From Pelargonium nanum (taxonomy: Eukaryota; Streptophyta; Magnoliopsida; Geraniales; Geraniaceae): DNA of 35,562 nt. Positions 1 to 11,244 of this stretch are shown piece after piece (the first letter of the stretch is position 1; each line of letters opens with the position of its first letter). Under the pieces are notes generated by a model that made no database searches, had not been told where the DNA came from, and worked only from the letters and a program-made list of their open reading frames with translations. Position numbers and translations under genes: made by a program. The stretch lies in assembly GCA_036897485.1 (NCBI GenBank), contig JAYMTF010000477.1:1-35562 (forward strand). The letters are read 5' to 3'.

Positions 1-125
1 TTTTGAATGTCTTTGGATTTGACTCAAATCCAAATCCAAATTCTTGGAGTTTCCAAACACTTCATTTGTCGCAAATCCAGCATTTCAAATGAAATGTTGG
101 TTCCCAAACACACCAATAGGGCAAA
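1..125. repeat. Probable decayed repeat rich in short palindromes
   Basis: This stretch at the window edge holds two near-perfect short palindromes: GGATTTGA-C-TCAAATCC at about 15-31 and CATTTCA-AA-TGAAATG at about 82-97. Around them lie phrases of the type tttccaaacac and ttcccaaacac, which resemble the internally repeated, AT-rich body of some plant MITEs. No terminal repeat or target-site duplication can be shown because the left side is outside the window. The rest, up to 375, looks like intron or untranslated sequence of the first gene. Assignment to a family is a guess. Confidence 0.25.
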
Positions 126-375
126 GAGAATGTATTTTGTGGCTTGAATGGGAATTGATTAGTTTTATTGTAATCTTTGGAGAAAGCAGTGTTGTGCACA
201 AGAGATGTTTATGATCTTTGTTTAGTTAGTTATTTTTTGTTTAACCTAAATGGTTTCCTGATACTCCCGAGTATAGTTGAGTAAGCGGGGGATGTGTCTT
301 GATTTTTCTGTTCTTCCTTGTGAAGTGCAGGTGAGGTGGTCCGAATATTGGGTTTGGTACCTAATTGAAGCACAG

Positions 376-2584
376 AAGTACTCAGCCTATTAGGATGAGC
401 ACCGGTGATTTAGTGTTGAGCTCTTCTCCATGTACTGAAAACACATCATCCCAATCTTTCCTAGGAGCTGGAGTGCCTGCTTTAAGTGATGCCATAGCTT
501 TGCAGCAATATGAATTTGAGAAGTTACTGGTGGATCAACAGCTTTGGTCTAGCCAGCTTGCTACGGAGCATGAAGCTAAGATAAAGGAAACTGCTGAACA
601 AGTTAAGGAAAACGCCTCTGAGCTTAAGAAATTGTTGAAAGGGGGAGATGATATTTCTCCAAAATTGAACGTTGAAGAATCTTTCCATGAAAGGTATGGA
701 TGCTTATTTCGTCTCACCACGGCATCTTATCTTATATATAAAGATGCTAAGCTTTATTTAGTCTTTGTTCCCACTAATCATCCATGTCTTGCATATTTTA
801 CAGACATTTATCTGCATCTCGATGATATACTAAAACTGAAGCTCAAAACAGAGCACCCAATTCATTGGAGTGAAGCGCAAAAACATAAAGAAGTTAATGC
901 TTGAAATAGCCAAAAAATAGGATATAGGATTATCAGTCTTTGGTACATCATTTTGGTCTACTAATTCAAATCGGATTATCTTGCTATTATACACAGTTGT
1001 AGGTTTGAATCCATATTTAATCTCTCAAGTCGTAACCTAGTAACCAAATTGATCATGTATACACCTATTTTATCAACAATTATCCCGGACGCCGCTACTC
1101 CTAAGTTTGCATCTTTAAGCAGCTTAGTATGAACTACTATTTGAAAGAGGTGTCTAACAGATTCACTTTTGCAGGTGCCTTAATTAGGTTTCTCTGCATC
1201 TTCATTGGTTCTCGTGTACCTCTCAGGGCTACCGTATACTTCTTTTATTATATTCTTCAATTGAACTTAGTGAAATCGGGATATAAGAATAAGAATGAAT
1301 GAATGAATGAAATTTACCATAATCTTCTCTTTCTAGGAATATGCGTGAAGTTATTTTATTTTTTTTATTAAGCCTTAGTAATTAATACTATCTAATCCCA
1401 TATTATGCATATTCCTTTGACATGTTTAAGTTTGTGCTTCTAACAAACCTCTCCTATGGAAACTGTTATTCCTCAAACATGATTACTCTTCTTTGGTCTT
1501 CAAATTGTTTAGGTATATTCAAGATCTAGAGGCTCATTCAAAGTCCCCACCTCAACCTTCGAAATCAGTGTCCAGATTGTCATCTCCAAACAAATACAAG
1601 GAAGAACGGAAAGGACCTGAAGACCATTCACCAAGAGGCCATATTAGGAATCCTAGAGCTTCCAACTACCACTCTCGTTATGATGAATTAAAGGGCCGTG
1701 ATATTTCAAGTTACCGATCTGGTGGAACTAGAATGAGAAGCAGTCACAGAGACAGGGGCAGGAGGAGAAGTAGGAGCAGGAGCAGGAGTATAGGAAGGGG
1801 CAGGGGCAGAAGCAAGGATAGGCACAGAGGAAGGGATAGGGGTAGAAGTAGGAGTAGGAGCAGGAGCAAGGACAGGCACAGAGGAAGGGATAGAGGTAGA
1901 AGTAGGAGTAGGAGCAGGAGCAAGGACAGGCACAGAGAAAGAGATGGTGGTAGAAGTAGGAGTAGGAGCAGGAGCAAGGACAGGCACAAAGGAAGAGATA
2001 GGGGTAGAAGTAGGAGCAAGAGCAGGAGCAGGAAAGGTCGGAGATATTGCAATGAGGATGCTTGTTCTGGTAGGCCTGAGCGTTTGATCTCCCAATCTCG
2101 CGATTCTAAATGCCCGATGCCCTCAAAGATCACTAGTAACCACATAGTGGCAAGAAGTTCCGATGCTGACGATAAATGTTTATCACCTTCCAATGATGTT
2201 TTGAGACACTCAAGTACAGATCTCTCGACAAAGGAAAATAGTCTTGCTCGTATAGTTAGCACTGGAGAGAAAAATGGTGCAGCCACAGCCCAGCAGAAAG
2301 AAAAAGAGTGGACAGGTGTTCTGAATGAAAAGTTAACGGGAGAAAGTGTCAAGAATTCGCCAACACTAAGATGGCCTTCCAACAAATTATTTGGTGAAAG
2401 AATCACTAGAGAACATAATTCCAAGAAATCTGTCACTGGCAAATCTACTCCCGTCAGCAGGAACTCTCAAACTCGTGATGGAAAATCATTCACAATTGCT
2501 TCAAGAGGCGATGAAATGAGTGGGGATTCACCAACTTCAATTGATCACCAGCCAATCAGAGAGGAAGGAGAAATTGTAGGGTAA
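376..2584 (+). CDS. RS-domain (SR-related) protein, 3' part or whole gene
   Basis: Two exons are supported: 376 (or ATG at 395) to 693, and 1513-2584. The donor AAG|gtatgg joins the acceptor tttag|gtatat in frame, giving ...FHERYIQDLEAHSKS.... From the ATG at 395 the product is 456 aa. If the acceptor cag|A at 375/376 is used instead, coding continues from an exon left of the window. Residues about 25-90 are helical and charged (EFEKLL, KIKETAEQVKENASELKKLL), a likely coiled coil. A basic linker follows, then a strong RS/RD/RG domain (about residues 183-275) with four 18-residue repeats of the type SKDRHRGRDRGRSRSRSR, then a serine-rich acidic tail ending EEGEIVG. RS domains usually mediate protein and RNA contacts in pre-mRNA splicing and localise to nuclear speckles. 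No RRM or zinc finger is visible in this part, so the exact family is not recognised. Reading through the intron would give a 179-aa form ending at 904. Confidence 0.72.
1293..1310. repeat. (GAAT)n microsatellite in intron
   Basis: A short run of GAAT units (gaatgaatgaatgaatga) lies in the intron of the RS-domain gene. It is a simple sequence repeat with no further structure. Confidence 0.8.
1814..2029 (+). repeat. Four-copy 54-bp coding minisatellite (RS repeats)
   Basis: Four consecutive units start at 1814, 1868, 1922 and 1976, each exactly 54 bases apart, beginning with AAGGAYAGGCACA. Each encodes 18 residues, SKDRHRGRDRGRSRSRSR, with a few changes (for example RDGG in unit 3 and KGRD/RSRSK in unit 4). 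The unit length is a multiple of three, so copy-number change would keep the frame. The low divergence points to recent expansion or homogenisation. Confidence 0.9.
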
Positions 2585-3081
2585 GGAAACATGGATCAGC
2601 ATACAGGGAGATTGGGAGAGACATATAGGACTTTGGGTCAATCATGTAACTTCACTGTAAGAGATAGAGATATAATTTTGTTCAACTTTGAACAAAATAG
2701 TATTGTTGATCACATGAGAGAACATATCAAGCAGTACCTACTTGTTTGTGCTATTAGCCAGCCAGCAGAATTGAAACTTGGGAACTTAACTCTACTTTCC
2801 TTTAGAATAAATTCATCAATCAACATGTTCAGAATAATTGCACTTTTAACATTTGGTCATTAAGAAAAGCATATGTTTCAAATGTAGACACTTTACCATA
2901 TACACTGAAAATATAGAAAATTAATAGTGCAGTGTGCACTTCAGTCAACAACACAAAATCGACCGTTACTGGTGAAACCATTCATACATGCTCCAACTAT
3001 ACTATTAACATTGACTTGGTTATAAAAAGAAGGCATCTAGGAGTGTAAGACCCTGTTCATGAAGATTCTATCCAGTTATAT
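2585..3081. other. Intergenic region between convergent genes
   Basis: About 500 bases separate the stop of the RS-domain gene from the stop of BI-1 on the other strand. It should hold both 3' UTRs. The short open frame at 2591-2863 has no recognisable product and sits directly after the upstream stop, so it is treated as 3' UTR. No other gene was seen. Confidence 0.6.
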
Positions 3082-4775
3082 TCAGTCTCTCCTTTTCTTC
3101 TTCTTCTCATTCTTCTCTGATGAGTTCTTCAACTGCAAGACATATACATTTTATTAGCTCTCATGTTTTACAATAAGAACCTTCTTAAAGCAGAAGATCA
3201 AAGCTTAGACCGTGCAACTATCTCACCATGATGATAAGAACACGGACAAAGACAGCAACGAAATCAGTGAAAAGAGTTAAGGCATGCTTCACATAGTCCA
3301 AATCTCCAAGGTGTGCCCTCTCAATTATCTCCTGGGTGTCTACTACCATGTATCCCATGAACAGCAGAAGTCCAAAATACAACTGCAGTTTACAAAGATA
3401 AACAGGATAAGAAAACTTCTATATAAGGCCGCATATCATAATTTTTTGCGATTACCAATTTACCCACCTCAAACTTAAATATGGCAGCAGAACCACCAAA
3501 GATGGAGGAAGCAAAGTGCAACCAGAGGAGAATGGATAGACCAGAAGAGAGCAAGCCACCAAGGTAGAGATACTCCCTCCGCCTTGCTACCATAGCTGCC
3601 ACAGAGAAACATCCGAATGCAATTGCTGATCCCACAAATGCACTTACCAGAATGCTGCAGCACAGAAATTATTGCAATTTTAGCACTAACTGTGCCAACT
3701 TTATCCAACATCAGACAAAGCAAAGAACATATATTCAACCATTAGAGAATTGATTTTTTGTTTTTATATCAGACATCATGCCTCCAAGATTGTTGAGTTA
3801 AAATACATTCAAGTATTTCTAATTTCTGATAATGACTAGTCAAATTAGATATGCGGTTGTATATAGCTGACCGACAAATACTATGAATCTAAAAAAAAGG
3901 TTAATACCCATTTTCTGGCTATATTGAAAGAACAAAAGACACCATATGCAAACTCAAAATCCTGATAAGGTTTATATTGAATACTTTAAACACATACCTT
4001 GGATCAAAATCAATGGCATACTCAATAAGAGGACCAATAGAAACACCTTCGAAGAGCGAAGCAGCCATCAGGAGAGACACCCTCTTGTGCTGTATGCCAA
4101 AAACAAATCAGAACCAGAATCGAAAGATGACTAAAAGGAAAGCATAGAAATGAAATCAAGAATCAAGAAGCCGTACCTCTTTATACGAAGGGGTGGCAGA
4201 CAACCAAGCAATGCTCCCAATGCATGCAAATGTTGTAAGGAGGCCACCAATGTTCCAGAGGAGATGCAAGTAAACTCCAACAGCAGAAGCAATCAAAGCA
4301 CAACACAGCGAAAGATAAACCTGCAAAATCAAGTTATGAGGCATAATAAGGATAAAATCCTAGCTAAAATCACTCTATCCTTGAATCACCACATACCACA
4401 AGGGATCATAAATCATAATTACAAAAATTAAATCAACTACAAATATGTTTGCAGCCCAATCAATCTATATGCTTTTTATTTTTTCTTACGGAAAACGAAA
4501 ATCCGAGATATCTAAAAGCAAATATATTCCCGATGGTATGGTATTCATAAATCATTTCCACTCGCATTCCAATTTCACAGAAACTAAAACATCATCGATC
4601 ATATATAATATAACAAACAAAATTCTTTAAACCAAAAAAAAAAACTCGCAAATTAAATTTGAAAAACAAAAGTTCCGCAAAGAATGACCTGTTTGAGATG
4701 AGTCTGGACGACCGGAGAGATCTGCCGGAAGTTGAGGTGTTTCTGGGAATCGAAGAAGGAAGAAAACGCATCCAT
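3082..4775 (-). CDS. BI-1: BAX inhibitor 1 (BI-1), TMBIM family
   Basis: The exons on the minus strand are 4689-4775, 4177-4320, 3998-4089, 3468-3654, 3227-3382 and 3082-3132. They join in frame to 238 aa starting MDAFSSFFDSQ. The sequence matches plant BI-1 throughout: NFRQISPVVQTHLK, VYLSLCCAL, LHLLWNIGG, ARRREYLYLGGLLSSGLS, FASSIFGGS, DTQEIIERAHLGDLDYVKHALTLF, and a basic tail KNEKKKKRRD. It has six to seven hydrophobic membrane segments. BI-1 sits in the ER membrane, affects ER calcium leak and suppresses programmed cell death and ER-stress death. The C-terminal lysine-rich tail is known to be needed for its function and calmodulin binding in plants. The N-terminus is about nine residues shorter than in Arabidopsis BI-1 (247 aa): the usual RSWSYDSLKN-like stretch before FRQISP is replaced by KHLN. 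The gene is convergent with the RS-domain gene. Confidence 0.96.
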
Positions 4776-5650
4776 CGTTCACAGTCGCGCGAAGATTAAC
4801 AGAGCTTCAAAGGGTTTCGTGGATTCTTGTCTTGTTGTATGCATCTATCTATTGGAAAAGCCGAGAAGGTATGTTATAGCTACAGACAAATTTACAGGAT
4901 TGTGCTAAATGACAAAACTGTCCTCTTGTAATTTCATTTTCCCAACTTGTCCTTCCCAACTGAACCCGTGGCAGTCCCGTGGGTGGGTTCATTACATAAC
5001 AACTACTACTAGGATTAGATATTTGACCCGACCCATTTAACCAGATTTGGATGCAGTGTACCAGATCCAGGGGCATTTGGGGAAAGCAGAAAATTATTCT
5101 GGAAAACTCGCGACTATATATAGGCCAGATATTTAATTGGACGGTTGACAAGTGCGACATCTTTTATTAAATTTGAAATTTTGCTCTTCTCAGGTTTTTC
5201 TAACCGCGAGGTTTCTAAAGCGGACCCACACTCAGACTAATCCTCGTTCGAGCCGGGTAGAGACCCAAGACGGTAAAGCTCTCCTTATCTAGTTTTAACT
5301 CTTTTTATATTGTTTTAAAAAGCAAAAATATTTGAATTCGACCCGTTCGGGCTTAATCACTAAACCAATTCACCCCTCTCATGAGTGTAGTGGATATCGA
5401 ATTCAAAAATTCTTTCTACAGACTCAATGAACGTTGTCAACTTATACACAAATCCATATATATGATAGTAACATTAACTTATATTCATGTGCTTTACATC
5501 AAGTTGGAATTTTACATGGGATACAAAAGAATATTGTGAAGGGAGAAAATAAAGAATTAACGCCTAACATACTGGCTTCTTCTATATAAAAAAAAACAGC
5601 TGAATGAAAATGGATACAGATTGAACAACAAATGCCTTTCAAATAGCTGA
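4776..5650. other. BI-1 promoter side and CDC7 3' end
   Basis: This intergenic stretch should contain the BI-1 5' leader and promoter (minus strand, next to 4775) and the 3' UTR of the CDC7-like gene (next to 5651). A TATA-like CTATATATAG lies at about 5113-5123. A tandem pair of CCGTGG motifs is at about 4966-4981. The sequence at about 5190-5410 has tRNA-like or SINE-like scraps (cgttcgagccggg near 5247, and ggtttagtgattaagc on the minus strand near 5360), too decayed to call firmly. Open frames here have no recognisable product. Confidence 0.45.
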
Positions 5651-8600
5651 TCATTGTTCATCAGCTACTTTAAGTTTCAGAGGTCTGTGGTTGGTGGTAT
5701 GTTCAAATGAAGGACGGCTAGTTGCAGAGTCCGAGCTGAAGCTGAGCCCTTGCCTGATCAGCCTCTGCTTTCTCAACCCCTCGTGGCATGGAGCGAAGAA
5801 TTCGTGTCTAAGAGCTTCCTCTGCACTGATTCTCATTCTCGGGTTCACTGTCAAGCACTTGTCCACAAGATCAAGGAGAGATCTTGGCATTACCTTGAAG
5901 AAATCGGGTCTCTTTGTGTTTGCCTCGCACCAGTCCCTAAGTTTCGGAGATGACAAAAAACTTGCATCATAGAGTTCCTGTGACAAAAGTGAACTCTTTT
6001 TAAATACAAAATGATTATTTATGTGAATATGAGTTCAATCATAATAGTAGCGGATGACTACCACTGGGAATGAAGATTCTCGGTTGTGTAGCTTGGCTAC
6101 TTCCCATAAATCTTCACTGCCTCTCAACTTGGCAATTTCTTTGATGTTCCTGCCAGTGATAGAGAAACATGGTTGGCAAACAGAGATGAAGTAATGATGA
6201 ATTGAATCTTCGGGATAAGAACATGGATCCTTACTGTTCAGGATCCCCGAAAAATGGAGTTCTTCCAATTATTAGGTAGAGTAAGGTAACCCCAGCAGAC
6301 CAGACATCAACCTTTGGGCCTTGATGCGTGGATCTGAAAAGGACCTGCAAGTAACACCCATCATCAAGTTTCAAAACCCTCAAATGAAGTAATTGTTAAT
6401 AATTCACTTCCAGTCTCATTTCAATCGGCTTAGGATCACAATGAAGATTTAGAATCAGATTTCCATATCGTAACCGTATTAAAAGATCATTACCTCTGGA
6501 GCACGGAAGCCTTTGGTTCCAACACAAGGGCCTTCTTTTTTTAGCTTTCCATCTCCTAAGAACAAATGAACATCAGCAACAAAAGACAGGGAACTTATTC
6601 CATCCAGTCAGATAGTCCATGTTTCGTGATAAGAAAAACAGACCTCTGTTCTTTGTCAAGCCAGCACCAGCAACAGCCAGTCTAGTTGAATGCAAAGGCA
6701 TAGGAGTAGGATAAACAAATGTCTTATCCAGTTGCCCAGGAGAGGCAGCAACTCTCTTTCTTAAAGGGGCTGGAACATGTGATGCTCCATGATTGGGGGT
6801 CTGCATTGCTTCCTGCAACAGCTTGAGAAGCTCCTTTCTACCATGACTTGGCAAAGGTTCTCGCAGCCTTTCTGCTGAAGGAGTCCGAGTGCTAGTCACG
6901 TCCCTTGCTGAGGTTATTCCAGAACCATCTGCACCTTGGCTTTTAGTTACATTCCAACTCCCCAAGGTATTACATGCCATCTTTTGTTCTACAGCCTTCC
7001 TTTTCAGGTTCTTCTCTAGAGTTGACTTGGAGCTTTTTATTGCCTCCTTATCAACTGCTGCTGATCTAGAAGTTGAGAACTTTGTAGTTGAAATAGATTT
7101 GGTACTTGGAAGTGAAGCAAGGCCAAAGCTTACATCATACTTTCCCTTTGCTTTGTCTGTAATAATAGGCATATTAGCCACAATGATTTTAGTCTTTAAT
7201 CATGTGATCATGCAAAAGAATTATGGTAATAGTATATAAAAATTGAAGCTTGCTTATTGGTGACTCTGGGGTTACGGGTTCAATGAAAAAGTCTCTCAAC
7301 GAAAGCAGGGGTAATGTTGCATGGATAAATGGTTTGAGCCTTGTGCACTAGGCTAGGTCATCGTTTATTTTAAAAACCACTCTAAGAAAGAACATAAAAT
7401 AGATGGCAATGAATATTAAGGATTTCTTTTCCTTCTTTTGATTTCTTTATCTTAAAAGTTAGGCACTTACAGCAAACAAAGTTTGGAAGAGAAAAGCAAG
7501 GAGGTCAAAATAAGTAGAAAGTCAATCTCAGTCTTCTCAGAGGCAACTGTCAGTTTATGGATGTTCTTATATTATTTAACTACTTCATGTGCATATGATG
7601 AGTATCTAACATGGCAATGTACAGAATTAAACCATGGTATGTGTTGCCCGGCAGGTTCTGTTGTCTAAACTAATAATCAATATAGACCGCAACACCCATA
7701 CTGGAATAAGAAAGGGAGCTTACTAGTGGTCCCATATTTCTGATGGAGATCCTGTCAAAATTAAAAGGAACCATTCCATCACAATTTATTCAAATGGAAG
7801 AGCAATTAAAGAGACATAAGAGCACTAAGAAGTACACCACTAACCATCGCGAGGTTGAAATCTATGAGATAACCTTTGCTGTTCTTACGAGAGAAAAGAA
7901 AATTGCCAGGTTTAACATCCCTATGAACAATGCCCTGCATAAACACAAAAGTATTGAGATCCTAGACCCTTGGATAAGTGCTAGAGTCCGAATAGAACAC
8001 ATTTCACAGAGCTGTTTACCTGCTTATGCAAACTTGCCAGTGCTTTGAACATGCAATAGCCATACCATTGGAGCTGAAAAACATCTATATCCTTCTTCAA
8101 GACCTGAATCTCAATGTAAAATCATCAATGGACAAAAGAACAAACCAAAAATAGTAAATACCTTGGAAGCGTTCAGACATTTACCTCGGGTCTGTCATGC
8201 TCAACATGTTCCAGAACAAAGCAATCAGAACCATTGCTCTTGAAACATCCTTCATATTTTATTACAAAGTTTTTACCCCTGAATTAGAAGTATTAGTTGC
8301 TTAGTATAGATCATGGTAACCAACATCAAGACACACAAATAATTTATACATGTGAGTGTTAATAGTACTCTTACCCAAATCGCTCCAGCATTCTCAACTC
8401 ATTGGTAACATGGTGTTTATGAGCATCTGCGTGAGGACCTGACATGTGACAACAATGCAATTTCACATGGGGAAACTGTCATCTACTATTTGCATATCAG
8501 TTCTTATACACCAATTTTATTACAACAGACAACCAAGGTCCTAGCAGCCGGAATCAACTACACTATCTCACTTACATTTGATGGCAACAGTAAGTCCGTC

Positions 8601-11244
8601 ACTCTTCCTCTTTGCCTTGTAGACAGTACCATAACCACCTGCAAGTTTGAGTTTTAGAGAAGGTAACCAGTAAACCACGTATAAAATAAGCGACAGATGA
8701 TGCCAGGAAGCAAACAGGTTTCAAAGACATGATAATACCTGAACCTTCTTCCTCTTCTACGATAAAGGATTCAAAGTTCGGCAGTGCTTTCGGCTCCATT
8801 TGATCCTTAGAGAAAGCATTAATGTAACTTTATTAATTTAAAAGAAGATAATTTATGATATTAAAACTGAACTTCAGATCAATTTTGAAAGTACACGAAA
8901 AGCTTTTTTATTCCCCTTTCTTTCATGAATATATGCTTTATGGATAAATGTTCAAAGATTAGCAGAAGGCCTCAGATACAAGGTACACCTAGAAACACTA
9001 GAACCTAACAATTTACCAAGGTAAATGAGTGAACAAACCTTGGGAGAAACAATGGTAGATTTTTCCCTTCTTTGTTTGATATGCGCATCATTACGGTTCT
9101 TCTTCAGTGGTGTCTGATTTCTCTTATAGTGCTGCTGCTCTTTAGAAGTGCTAGCAACCTTGTTTTGTTCTATTGACTTGAGGGATTGCATAGTGGGAGT
9201 CATGGCCGTCTTCGTCTTTGAGTAGGGTTTTGACAGTTGCTGAGAAACAGAGATGTCAGCTGATGGAATGGCGGACTGTCTCTCAACATATGCACTTCTC
9301 TGCTTTTTCTCCAAGGGTTGCATCGTACAATTTACCTTGTTCGTAAGTTTCGGGGAAATGTTTTCATTTTCTTCTGTAGAACAACCAATATTATTTAGCA
9401 GTTCAACCTCCCTACCCACCATTGTTCTTTCGGCTTCAACTATCCTGTCATTTGTAACTTCAAAATCACTAGCAACATACCCAACCATCATTGATGATGC
9501 GTTGTTCTCTTTAACTTCTTCCTGGCAACACATGGTGCTAAAATCTGTTATACTATTGGGACTTGCTGCATTTTCATTAGCTTCTTCACAGACAATTCGA
9601 CTACCCAATGTTATAGTTGGAGGAGTTGGTCTCTTACAAGATCCACATGTCAGTACACTTTCTGATGTTATTTGACTGGGTATATTTGGAAAGGACTCTT
9701 GGTGACAAAATTTGTGCTGACATTCCAATATATGCACACGTTCATCCACCTTCTTATACACAGCTATATTTTTACTAGTACTGCCTTCTAAGAGTTCAAC
9801 ATTCTTAAATCTACTTGTCAATTGTCCAGAACTAGAACTGCCAAGCAAGGCAGGCATAACCATTACTTCATTGAAATTCCTCAGGTCAAGTTCAAAACTT
9901 GATGTGTTACACTGCTGTCTTTTAATGCTCTCAATTACATTATCAGCTAGATGAAACTGTACCTGCATGACTCGTACAATTCAGAAGTTGTTTGGAACTG
10001 CAGTTGGACTATGTTACAGACCTTAATATGGAATGAGAATGCCAATTGGACAAGAATAAAGTATCACTACATGAAATTTAAGCAACCAGAAAAAGGATTG
10101 CAAATAAACATGGACAGACACAGAGGATAGAAATGTAATACATATAAAATTAGAATACACTGCACGCCATTATTGAATTGCAAGCTAAGTAATAACCAAT
10201 GATAGATGCATAGAGAGTAATGTGCCATGAAGAAAGACGCAAAACTAAATACAAAAACAAATAAATTAAGCTTAATTTCATGCCATATTGCATTTATCTT
10301 CTACTGCAATTACCAAATATATAATGTGATTATGATTAATTTGTTTATCCCAAATTACGATTTATGACCAGCCCAATTTCTTAGTCCTCTCTCTTCGGAC
10401 AGTTGACGAACTTAAAATAGTATTTGGGTTACCTATCTCTCAGCACAATTAATGTTCCCTGAAACATAAACTTCAAGCCTGAATTTTTTGCATTACGTGC
10501 TTATATTTCAATTTAGACATCAATTCACATTATCAAAACTACTGCACCCAAAATAGCATTTTTTTAGAAACTCAGTATTATAAATATGCTTAATCCCATT
10601 AAAATAGAAAATTAAATATATTTTTCCCTATACATACGTACCTTTGTCAAATCATTTGGGACTGTTTCCTGCAAAGGCCCAACTCCATCTCGTTCATTAC
10701 CTGAGAAACAATTGCAGGTTACAGACCAAACAGTAAAAAAAAGATTGAAAGTATCTGTATATGTATTGAAGAATACAGTAATCCAAATCTTACCGTTTTC
10801 AGGTTCCAAACAATACCGTCGTTTAGCCAGCGGCAAATATTCAAAACTCGATTCCCTTCGCCGCCGCTTCCTGAAGCACATTCGCTCGTCTTCCCACCGC
10901 AGCATCGGACTCGAAATTCCGAATCCAACTCGCGGTGTAAACACGTTAATCAAATTCGAATTAGACAGAAATTCCCCAAAAGCGACCAAGCTCACAGGAG
11001 ACAGTGTGACTAACAGATTGGCGGTGAGGAAGAGCGGTGAATTGGGGATCGAGCAGAGGTACTCGACGAGACCCGGGGACGCCGGGAACAGCGTGCATCT
11101 GGAGCAAAGCTCGGCGATGGTGGCCGGACGGCGGATGGATAGAAGGATGGACAGAAGGTGCCATGCTTTATGCAACTCGGTGGCGGCCGGTGAAACGGAG
11201 GGAGGGATGATACTGAGTTCGAGATCGGTGAGGTGAGTCGCCAT
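5651..11244 (-). CDS. CDC7: CDC7-like protein kinase (DDK catalytic subunit)
   Basis: Fifteen exons on the minus strand: 10794-11244, 10642-10700, 9039-9962, 8739-8805, 8576-8638, 8375-8438, 8185-8278, 8020-8103, 7845-7934, 7724-7751, 6644-7156, 6494-6555, 6235-6344, 6062-6149, 5651-5977. They sum to 3024 bases, 1007 aa, with every junction in frame. Residues 1-480 are a non-kinase N-terminal half, including a basic RKRRRR stretch that could be a nuclear signal. The kinase domain starts near 485: glycine loop GSGGYGTVYK (499-508), VAIK lysine 521, HRDVKPGN (catalytic Asp608), DFN at 627-629 in place of DFG, and APE ending at 833. About 200 residues, mostly the 513-base exon, lie between DFN and APE; such an activation-segment insert is typical of CDC7 kinases. 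The C-lobe has DVWSAGVTLLYLIIGRTPFF, LRGSEDLWEVAKLHNRESSFP and LVDKCLTVNPRMRISAEEAL. CDC7 with DBF4 phosphorylates MCM helicase to fire replication origins. E2F-type sites lie just upstream. Confidence 0.93.
7259..7367 (+). mobile_element. Au-like SINE, 5'-truncated, in a CDC7 intron
   Basis: Within the intron between 7157 and 7723 is a tRNA-related stretch with a B-box-like GTTACGGGTTCAA, followed by GCCTTGTGCACTAGGCT near 7338-7354. This order (ggtcacgggttcg... then gccttgtgcaccgggct) is what I recall of the Au SINE family found across flowering plants. The upstream A-box part appears to be missing or decayed, and no target-site duplication was seen. It lies antisense to the host gene. Confidence 0.6.

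Noticed and set aside
1706-2442. Long antisense open frames across the RS repeat (129 and 232 codons)
   Set aside because: They translate the 54-bp repeat into Leu or Pro/Thr/Ala runs and exist only because the sense codons are AGR/GAY repeats. No splice or start context supports them.
4964-5140. Possible ER-stress element (CCAAT-N9-CCACG) upstream of BI-1
   Set aside because: CCACG cores are present at about 4966-4981, but no CCAAT lies at the required spacing.
5190-5410. Possible further SINE or tRNA-like sequence
   Set aside because: Isolated box-like phrases only, with no tail, duplication or foldable tRNA.
9253-9675. 140-codon plus-strand frame inside CDC7 exon 3
   Set aside because: Antisense to a well-supported exon, with no recognisable domain.
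10712-11236. 174-codon plus-strand frame over CDC7 exon 1
   Set aside because: Antisense shadow of exon 1; it also crosses the exon border without a splice signal.
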